Part shown: positions 50,601-57,059 of the stretch, in pieces
How the letters are laid out: each line of letters opens with the position of its first letter
Position numbering within the stretch: the stretch's first letter is position 1
Assembly: GCF_017353185.1 (NCBI RefSeq)
Contig: NZ_JAFMYV010000006.1
Location: 62,001 to 126,000, forward strand
Source of the DNA: Fibrella rubiginis
Lineage (GTDB): Bacteria; Bacteroidota; Bacteroidia; Cytophagales; Spirosomataceae
Direction: 5' to 3'
DNA length: 64,000 bases
Notes under the pieces: generated by a model
The model's input: the letters and a program-made list of their open reading frames with translations, nothing else
What the model was told of the DNA's origin: nothing
The model's database searches: none
Made by a program: the position numbers and the translations under genes

Positions 50601-50963
50601 GCTGGTATCGTCCAACAGACGCTGGGGATGGGCACCAATCAGCAGTGGAGCCTCGTCGAAACAGCCTGCTCGGTAGGGGCACGTGTAGCTTCCGCCGAGC
50701 CGGGCGTAGGTACGTCGTTCTCGCTGTATCCCAACCCCGCCAATGATCACGTCCTGATCGACCTAAGCCGTGCGCAGGGGCAACCTGTAGGCCTGACGGT
50801 ACATAACCTGTTGGGCGTCAGTATTCAGCAGATGTACCTGGAGGCAGCACCCGCCGCCCCTTACCGGTTCCGCACCGGCCAACTAGCCGATGGGCTGTAC
50901 CTGATGCAGGTGACGCTCACCGGGCAGGCACCCACCACGCTCCGCCTGTTGATTCAGCACTAA
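47697..50963 (+). CDS. Large secreted ricin-lectin/PKD/FN3 protein with type IX secretion tail
   Basis: A 1088-residue protein. A signal-like hydrophobic segment lies at about 14-30. Then a RICIN-type beta-trefoil (about 55-190: [28 protein letters not shown]), a PKD domain (about 200-285: [21 protein letters not shown]), an Ig-like segment (about 295-395), an FN3-like domain (about 400-505), a second degenerate PKD, Ig-like and FN3 set (about 508-835), a second RICIN domain (about 850-995), and a C-terminal type A sorting domain (about 1005-1088: [15 protein letters not shown] and GLYLMQVTL). It is exported by the type IX system and probably binds carbohydrate at the surface. No catalytic domain is visible. 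Monocistronic. Confidence 0.85.
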   Translation: [1088 protein letters not shown]

Positions 50964-50999
50964 AGTAACCTTAACATCGTTTAACACGCTGCTTACCAG

Positions 51000-51040
51000 A
51001 CCGGTACGTACCTTGAGCCATCACTCAACTACGTACCGGT
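51000..51040 (+). repeat. 11-bp inverted repeat overlapping a promoter-like element
   Basis: ACCGGTACGTA (51000-51010) and TACGTACCGGT (51030-51040) are perfect reverse complements around 19 nt. The left arm contains the -24 GG of the candidate promoter and the right arm ends 3 nt before the permease ATG. Confidence 0.6.
51002..51016 (+). promoter_or_regulatory. sigma54-like promoter without upstream cassette
   Basis: CGGTACG-N4-TTGA with GG at 51003-51004 and GA at 51015-51016 (10 bases between). No TGTCC/GGACA site and no terminator hairpin stand at the expected distance upstream. The -24 half has the GGTACGTAC seen at cassette G. The weakest of the promoter calls. Confidence 0.45.
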
Positions 51041-51043
51041 TTT

Positions 51044-53452
51044 ATGCTCACGAACTACCTCAAACTTGCCTGGCGGAATTTGCTGTTTCACCGTTTTTAT
51101 TCGCTGATCAACATCGTTGGGCTGGCCGTGGGTATCACTTTTGCCGCCCTGATCGGGGCCTACGTCTGGACCGAATACCAGGTTAATACCGACCTGCGCC
51201 ACGCCCCCCGGCAATACCTCGTGCAAAGCCGCTGGACCGACGCCAACCAGGGTATGCCCTTAACCACGCTGGCCCCCATGGGCGCGGCCCTGCGGGCCAA
51301 CTACCCTGCGCTGGTGGCTAACTATTACCGGTTTCACGGGGTCAACGCGACCATCTCGCGGGGTACCAATCACTTCCGCGAGTCGATCCAGATCGGCGAC
51401 TCTACCCTGCTGACTATGTTTGGGTTTGACCTCCTCCACGGCGACCCGCGCACGGCCCTGATCGCGCCCAACGCCATCGTGATTACGGCCGATAAAGCCC
51501 TGAAATATTTTGGCAAAACCGACGTGCTCAACCAGTCGCTGACCGTAGAGACACCGCAGGCCGGTAAGCGCGAATACCTTGTCACAGGCGTGTTGAACGC
51601 ACTGCCCAACAACTCCGTCTCGCACCTGCTGACCGAGGTCAACGAGGTGTTTATGTCGGCGGGGAGCCTGGCCAGTTTCGGGGCCGATTTCACGGTGTGG
51701 GCCAACCCCTACATCGTCACCTACGTAGAGTTGCAGCCGGGCGTGTTGCCGGGGCAATTGCAGGGACCACTGGCCCAACTCATCAGGACCAATACCCCGC
51801 CCGAAACGCAAAAAAACCTCACCGCCTACCTTACGCCCCTCACCGACTACTACCGCCAAAGCAACAATGGGCTGGTGGCGCAACTGATCGTGACGCTGCT
51901 GGCGGTGGCCGGGTTTATTCTGCTCATGGCCGTGGTCAATTTCGTAAACCTGTCGCTGGGCAGTTCGTCGACGCGGCTGCGCGAAATCGGGGTCAGAAAA
52001 GCCCTGGGCAGCCTGCGCTGGCAGCTTACGGTGCAATTTTTGCTCGAAGCCCTAGTGCTTACGGCCATCGCTACGGGGCTGTCGCTGGTATTGTACGGCC
52101 TGTTTCGTCCCTTGTTTATCGACGTGGTAGGCAAGGCTATTCCGCCGTTGTGGGGACTGCCGTGGCTGTTTTTTGCGGGGCTTCTGGGACTGATCCTGCT
52201 TGTGGGTATGCTGGCGGGGGGCTACCCCGCCTTATACCTGTCGGCCTATTCGTCGGTCGATTCGCTGAAAGGAAAACTGCGCTCGGTGCGCGAGGGAAGT
52301 CTGTTTCGGCAGGTGCTTATTACGGGGCAGTTTGCCGTTGCCATTGTGGTGTTTGTGGGGGCGGTGATCGTGTCGCGGCAGATTGCGTTTTTCTTCACCA
52401 GCGACCTGGGTTTCACCAAAGAATCGGTTCTCACCATCTCGTCACTCCCCCGCGACTGGTCATCGGCGGGTGTAACCCGAATGCAGGCCGTCCGCGCCGA
52501 GCTGGCCCGGCTGCCGGGGGTGGAATCAGCCAGTTTGTCGTTTGAAATTCCGAACGGCAACGTGGGCAACAGCGTCAACGTATACCGCCCCGGGCAGGAT
52601 TCGACGGGGGCCGTTGGCATGAAATCCATGACTACAGATGAATCTTTTGCCGCTACATACGGAATCAAGATGCTGACTGGCCGCTACTTTAACCCGGCCG
52701 GAATGCCTCAGGATTCAGGCGGTATAGTACTCAACCAAACCGCCGTCCGCCTGCTGGGTTACCCCACGCCCGCCGCCGCCGTCGACCAGTCCGTACGCGT
52801 CTACGGTAGCCCGCGTCTGTTCCGGATTCTGGGCGTAGTGGCCGATTTTCACGTTGGTACCCTCCACGAAGCCATCGGTCCGGTGGCTGTAGGCCATACA
52901 CAAAACCTACCCATCTACCGGTTTTTTTCGTTTCGCCTGTCCCCCGGCAATCCCCGCGCTACCATTGCCGCGCTGGAACGCACCTGGCGCGCCCGCTTCC
53001 CCGACGCCCCTTTCGACTATGCCTTTATGGATCAGACGCTTCAAAGGTTGTACCAGTCGGAACTCCAGTTGGAACAAGCCGCTTACCTCGCCACCGGGCT
53101 AGCCCTATTTATTATGCTGCTGGGTGTGGTGGGGCTGGTATCGCTGAGCGTGGCGCGGCGCACGAAAGAACTGGGCGTTCGGAAAGTGCTCGGAGCCTCG
53201 GTGCCGAACCTGGTTAGTCTGTTTTTGCGCGAATATGTCTGGGTGATCCTGCTGGCCAATGCACTGGCGTGGCCCCTGGCCTACTGGCTGCTGTCGGGCT
53301 GGCTGGCCACCTACGCCTACCATGCGCAGCTAACGGCCTCGCCCTTTGCGCTGGTGGGTATATCGCTCACCTTGTTAACGAGTATGGTCGTAGCCCTACA
53401 GGTAGCTAAAGCGGCCCTGACAAACCCGATTAAGGCGTTGCGCAGCGAGTGA
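51044..53452 (+). CDS. Orphan double-FtsX ABC permease 15 (divergent)
   Basis: An 802-residue permease, alone, and set apart in sequence. TM1 is VGLAVGITFAALIGAYVWTEYQ; TM2 reads LMAVVNFVNLSLGSSS; the first coupling motif is TRLREIGVRKALGSLR (about 312) and the second TKELGVRKVLGASVPN (about 708, ELG for EIG). TM7 follows LFLREYVWVIL rather than LLSKDF. The tail is LTNPIKALRSE, changing K and S of the consensus. It is also the only complete operon-leading permease without the TGTCC/GGACA site, so regulation and sequence diverge together. Confidence 0.9.
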   Translation: MLTNYLKLAWRNLLFHRFYSLINIVGLAVGITFAALIGAYVWTEYQVNTDLRHAPRQYLVQSRWTDANQGMPLTTLAPMGAALRANYPALVANYYRFHGVNATISRGTNHFRESIQIGDSTLLTMFGFDLLHGDPRTALIAPNAIVITADKALKYFGKTDVLNQSLTVETPQAGKREYLVTGVLNALPNNSVSHLLTEVNEVFMSAGSLASFGADFTVWANPYIVTYVELQPGVLPGQLQGPLAQLIRTNTPPETQKNLTAYLTPLTDYYRQSNNGLVAQLIVTLLAVAGFILLMAVVNFVNLSLGSSSTRLREIGVRKALGSLRWQLTVQFLLEALVLTAIATGLSLVLYGLFRPLFIDVVGKAIPPLWGLPWLFFAGLLGLILLVGMLAGGYPALYLSAYSSVDSLKGKLRSVREGSLFRQVLITGQFAVAIVVFVGAVIVSRQIAFFFTSDLGFTKESVLTISSLPRDWSSAGVTRMQAVRAELARLPGVESASLSFEIPNGNVGNSVNVYRPGQDSTGAVGMKSMTTDESFAATYGIKMLTGRYFNPAGMPQDSGGIVLNQTAVRLLGYPTPAAAVDQSVRVYGSPRLFRILGVVADFHVGTLHEAIGPVAVGHTQNLPIYRFFSFRLSPGNPRATIAALERTWRARFPDAPFDYAFMDQTLQRLYQSELQLEQAAYLATGLALFIMLLGVVGLVSLSVARRTKELGVRKVLGASVPNLVSLFLREYVWVILLANALAWPLAYWLLSGWLATYAYHAQLTASPFALVGISLTLLTSMVVALQVAKAALTNPIKALRSE

Positions 53453-53515
53453 AGGCAGTATAACCCTTACAGGTTTTAAAACGGGCTTGACTAACTCTAT
53501 AAGGTTTGTAAACTC

Positions 53516-53610
53516 TGTCCGGCCATTGTCCAGAATCGGACAGGTTGATTTATTGCAAAACGCCCTTACAACCACGTAGGGGCGTTTTTTTACGTTGGCA
53601 CCGCATTTGA
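53516..53610 (+). promoter_or_regulatory. sigma54-like cassette J
   Basis: Half-sites TGTCC (53516-53520), TGTCC (53527-53531) and GGACA (53538-53542), with 6-base gaps; the outer half-site is in the opposite orientation to that in cassettes E and F. -24/-12 element TTGGCACC-N4-TTGA at 53595-53610, GG at 53597. Site-to-GG distance 55 bp. PadR start 30 nt beyond. Confidence 0.76.
53557..53591 (+). terminator. 13-bp hairpin with T7 inside cassette J
   Basis: AAAACGCCC (53557-53565) pairs with GGGCGTTTT (53580-53588), extended inward by TTAC/GTAG pairing with one wobble. A T-run of seven ends it. It lacks the TTTCT/AGAAA top. Confidence 0.7.
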
Positions 53611-53639
53611 TCGGCATTATCGTATAAAATCAAGGTGTT

Positions 53640-53978
53640 ATGAAGCGAGCGTTTTTGGGTGAGTTTGAAGAGATCGTACTACTCACCGTAGCCGTGCTGG
53701 ACGAGGCGGCATACGGCGTAACCGTGACGCAGGAAATCGAGCAGAAAACGGGCCGGGCGGTGGGGTTTAGCACGGTACACACTACCCTGCAGCGGCTGGA
53801 AGAGAAAGGCTATTTAGCCTCTCAGATGGGCGGGGCTACAGCCGAACGAGGCGGGCGCCGGAAACGGTTTTTCACTCTCACCGCCACCGGCCGCAAAGCC
53901 CTGGTAGACGTGCAGCAGGTACGTACCCAACTCTGGGAAGCCCTACCCCCGCAAACGCTCCAACTCATGGGGTATTGA
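53640..53978 (+). CDS. PadR-family transcriptional regulator
   Basis: A 112-residue winged-helix regulator starting MKRAFLGEFEEIVLLTVAVLDEAAYGVTV. The HTH is VGFSTVHTTLQRLEEKGYLASQMGG and the wing RGGRRKRFFTLTATGRKAL. It is closely similar along its whole length to the PadR at 41115 and less so to that at 56724. It is 12 nt upstream of permease 16, the prefix-domain permease, so it forms an operon. No C-terminal dimerisation helix beyond the short PadR form is visible. Confidence 0.9.
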   Translation: MKRAFLGEFEEIVLLTVAVLDEAAYGVTVTQEIEQKTGRAVGFSTVHTTLQRLEEKGYLASQMGGATAERGGRRKRFFTLTATGRKALVDVQQVRTQLWEALPPQTLQLMGY

Positions 53979-53990
53979 TTCGTCCACGCC

Positions 53991-56585
53991 ATGAACCAAC
54001 ACTCGCAACCGCCGCGCTGGGCCACACGCCTGCTCCACTGGCTGGGTCACCCCGACACCCGCGAAGAAGTCGAGGGCGATTTGCTCGAACTGTACGCTCA
54101 CTGGGTCCGTACCCACGGGCCGCGAAAGGCCAACTGGCACTATACCCTTAGCGTGCTTCGGCTGCTGCGACCACTGGCCAAATCGAGACACGTACCGGAA
54201 TACACAACCCCGTTTTTACTCAGCCCTGATATGTTACGCAATTATGTAAAAATCGCCTGGCGCAATCTGATTCGCCATAAAGTCTACTCGGCCATCAACA
54301 TTGGCGGGCTGGCGGTGGGTATGGCCGTCGCCATGCTGATTGGCCTGTGGGTTTGGGATGAATTGTCGTTCAACAAATCCCATCCGCAGTATGACCGCAT
54401 TGCGCAGGTACTGGAAAATCAACCACTTGAAAATGGGACTCAAACGTTCGAATCGCTTCCGTTTCCGCTCTCTACCAAGTTACGCAGAAGTTATGCCAGT
54501 GATTTTAAGTACGTGGCCGTGGCCGTTCCTATGGACATAACCCTGGCTTACAATGAAAAGAAACTCACAAAAAATGGCCGCTTCAGCGAAGCGGCATTTC
54601 CTGAGTTATTGACATTGACCATGCTGAAAGGCAGCCGGAAACTAACGGACCCAACCGCTGTACTCCTCGCCCAATCAACGTCGAACGTGCTGTTTGGTGC
54701 TGAGGATCCAATAAATAAAATCGTTGATACTGGCGACCGGCGGATGGCAAAAGTGACCGGCGTTTATGAAGATCTCCCGCGCAATTCACAGTTTAATGGG
54801 ACAGCCTTCATCGCTCCATTCGCGCTATTAGCGACCTCATCGCCCGGCATCATGACAAACTGGAAAAGCAGTTCGTTTCCAATCTATGTCCAGCTCAATC
54901 CAGCCAGTCGTTTCGAGCAGGTTTCGGCAAAAATCAGCCATGTACTTTATGAAGGAAGTAAAGACCCGGTAAAACCGACGCTTTTCCTGTGGCCGATGCG
55001 CCAATGGCACTTATATGCCGATTTCAAAAATGGCGTAGCGGGCGGTGGGCGTGTTCAATTTGTCTGGTTGTTCAGCATCATTGGTATTTTCGTGCTGTTG
55101 CTGGCCTGCATTAATTTTATGAACCTCAGCACGGCCCGCTCCCAAAAACGAGCTAAAGAAGTCGGTATCCGCAAAGTGGTTGGTTCGGTACGGGGTCAAT
55201 TAATTAGTCAGTTTCTAAGTGAGTCGGTGCTGGTTGTTGCTGTCGCCTTCATCCTCTCGATGGGGTTGGTTTGGCTTTCTTTGTCCTGGTTCAACCAGCT
55301 GGCCAACAAGCAGATGGCTATGCTATGGACCGAGCCACTTTTCTGGTTGGCCGCATTCGGATTTAGTCTATTCACTGCGCTGATTGCCGGTAGTTACCCG
55401 GCATTTTACTTATCGTCTTTCCGTCCGGTCAAGGTGCTGAAAGGTGTCGTTCGGGTTGGCCGCCTGGTGGCTTTGCCGCGTCAGCTGCTAGTGGTCCTAC
55501 AGTTTACCGTCTCGGTCACGCTGATTATCGGCACGATCATCGTTTTTCGGCAGATTCAGCATGCCAAAAACCGCCCTATCGGTTATAATCGGAATGGGTT
55601 AATTGCCATCAACACAAGTTCGCTGGGCCGCTATGATGCGCTCCGGTTGGATTTGCTTCAAACCGGAGCGGTAGTCAATATGGCCGAATCGTCAAACCCA
55701 ACGACGGATGTCTGGTCATCGGCCAATAACCTAGACTGGCGGGGCAAAGACTCCAATCGGCAGGCCATGTTTGGCACCGTTTCCGTATCAGAGGATTTCG
55801 GAAAAACCATTGGCTGGACAATCAAAGAGGGGCGTGGCTTCTCCAGGAAACTCACGACCGATTCGCTCGCATTTGTCTTCAACGAAGCCGCCGTTAAGTT
55901 GATTGGTATTCAGCATCCTGTGGGTGAAATCATTCGCTGGCACGACAAAGAGTTCACCGTCATTGGCGTCGTTCATGATCTGGTTATGCAATCACCGTTT
56001 GAGCCAGTCAAACCAATGGTTTTTATGATGAACAATGAGCGGACGATGAATACGATAACGATTAAAATAAACCCCGAACAGGGCGCTGGCGAAGCCTTGG
56101 CTACGATCAGGGCCGTGTTTCAAAAGTATAATCCCACTGTTCCTTTCGACTACAAATTTGCTGATCAGGAGTTCGCCACCAAGTTTTCCGGCGAGGAGCG
56201 CATCGGCAACCTCGCGAGCATCTTCGCCATCCTTGCCGTTTTTATTTCCTGCCTGGGTTTATTCGGACTGGCATCCTTCATGGCAGAAGCGCGCACGAAG
56301 GAGATCGGTGTTCGTAAAGTATTAGGGGCTAGTGTAGTGAATTTGTGGAGTCTGCTTTCCAAAGACTTCGTAGTGCTGGTTGGTATTGCCTTCTGTATTG
56401 CCACACCAATTGCCTATTATTTCCTTAATAACTGGCTCCAACAATACCAATACCGCACCGAAATCACCTGGTGGATTTTCGTCGTGTCGGGTCTTGGGGC
56501 GTTGGGGCTTACCCTGCTGACAGTGAGCTACCAGAGCATACGTGCGGCCCTGATGAACCCCGTGAAGAGCTTGCGGAGTGAGTGA
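53991..56585 (+). CDS. Orphan double-FtsX ABC permease 16 with permease prefix domain
   Basis: An 864-residue permease. Residues 1-75 are the cytoplasmic prefix (PPRWATRLLHWLGHPDTREEVEGDLLELY), followed by the standard start motif MLRNYVKIAWRNL at about 82. The core is of the GGLAVGMAVAMLIGLWVWDE subgroup and most like permeases 6 and 14, so the prefix is not restricted to one permease lineage. Coupling motifs are QKRAKEVGIRKVVGS and ARTKEIGVRKVLGASVVN; the tail is MNPVKSLRSE. Codon use is somewhat more AT-rich than neighbours in the middle of the gene (about 54480-54960). Confidence 0.9.
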   Translation: MNQHSQPPRWATRLLHWLGHPDTREEVEGDLLELYAHWVRTHGPRKANWHYTLSVLRLLRPLAKSRHVPEYTTPFLLSPDMLRNYVKIAWRNLIRHKVYSAINIGGLAVGMAVAMLIGLWVWDELSFNKSHPQYDRIAQVLENQPLENGTQTFESLPFPLSTKLRRSYASDFKYVAVAVPMDITLAYNEKKLTKNGRFSEAAFPELLTLTMLKGSRKLTDPTAVLLAQSTSNVLFGAEDPINKIVDTGDRRMAKVTGVYEDLPRNSQFNGTAFIAPFALLATSSPGIMTNWKSSSFPIYVQLNPASRFEQVSAKISHVLYEGSKDPVKPTLFLWPMRQWHLYADFKNGVAGGGRVQFVWLFSIIGIFVLLLACINFMNLSTARSQKRAKEVGIRKVVGSVRGQLISQFLSESVLVVAVAFILSMGLVWLSLSWFNQLANKQMAMLWTEPLFWLAAFGFSLFTALIAGSYPAFYLSSFRPVKVLKGVVRVGRLVALPRQLLVVLQFTVSVTLIIGTIIVFRQIQHAKNRPIGYNRNGLIAINTSSLGRYDALRLDLLQTGAVVNMAESSNPTTDVWSSANNLDWRGKDSNRQAMFGTVSVSEDFGKTIGWTIKEGRGFSRKLTTDSLAFVFNEAAVKLIGIQHPVGEIIRWHDKEFTVIGVVHDLVMQSPFEPVKPMVFMMNNERTMNTITIKINPEQGAGEALATIRAVFQKYNPTVPFDYKFADQEFATKFSGEERIGNLASIFAILAVFISCLGLFGLASFMAEARTKEIGVRKVLGASVVNLWSLLSKDFVVLVGIAFCIATPIAYYFLNNWLQQYQYRTEITWWIFVVSGLGALGLTLLTVSYQSIRAALMNPVKSLRSE

Positions 56586-56587
56586 AC

Positions 56588-56694
56588 TGTCCGGTTGGTG
56601 TCCAGAAACGGACAACTGGCATGATGGATTCTGACGCAAAACAGGCGTTTCTAGCTCAGAAACGCCTGTTTTGCGTTTTTGGTCGCTTATTTGC
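56588..56694 (+). promoter_or_regulatory. sigma54-like cassette K (longer spacing)
   Basis: Half-sites TGTCC (56588-56592), TGTCC (56599-56603) and GGACA (56610-56614), 6-base gaps. -24/-12 element TTGGTCGC-N4-TTGC at 56679-56694, GG at 56681; it has the canonical -12 GC. Site-to-GG distance is 67 bp, 12 more than the others, and the extra length is taken up by a longer hairpin. PadR start 30 nt beyond. Confidence 0.68.
56634..56676 (+). terminator. 19-bp perfect hairpin inside cassette K
   Basis: Arms 56634-56652 and 56658-56676 are exact reverse complements around AGCTC, with the TTTCT/AGAAA top. The stem ends only four bases before the -24 GG. Confidence 0.72.
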
Positions 56695-56723
56695 TCAGCA
56701 AAAATGGAAGTAATACACCAGCC

Positions 56724-57059
56724 ATGAAACGGACGTACCTGGGGGAGTTTGAAGAGATCGTGCTGCTGCTTGTGGCGGCCCTCGACGGCGAAGGCTACGG
56801 CCTGGGCCTCACCCACAAAATCAACGAAGAAACCGACCGCGCCGTGCGGCTCAACCAGGTACACGCAGCCCTGCACCGTTTGCAGGAAAAGGGCATGGTA
56901 GCCTCGCGCCTCGGCGACCCCACGCCCGAACGCGGCGGGCGGCGCAAACTGCTTTTTACCGTAACGGCCTACGGCTACCAGACTTTGCAGGACATCAAAA
57001 ACTTGCGCACCCAACTCTGGAGCGACGTGCCGACCAGCCCAAACCTCGCCATTGTATGA
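56724..57059 (+). CDS. PadR-family transcriptional regulator
   Basis: A 111-residue winged-helix regulator. The start at MKRTYLGEFEEIVLLLVAAL is chosen by alignment with the PadR at 53640; an earlier in-frame start at 56679 would overlap the -24 box. HTH VRLNQVHAALHRLQEKGMVASRLG; wing ERGGRRKLLFTVTAYG. Its stop overlaps the ATG of permease 17 (ATGA), so the two are translationally coupled. It is the most divergent of the three PadR copies. Confidence 0.9.
   Translation: MKRTYLGEFEEIVLLLVAALDGEGYGLGLTHKINEETDRAVRLNQVHAALHRLQEKGMVASRLGDPTPERGGRRKLLFTVTAYGYQTLQDIKNLRTQLWSDVPTSPNLAIV

Noticed and set aside
53453..53515. AT-rich strings such as CCTTACAGGTTTTAAAAC and AACCTGTCAGGC near 59685 as a dispersed repeat
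   Set aside because: Only two degenerate, short matches; cannot be separated from chance within this window.
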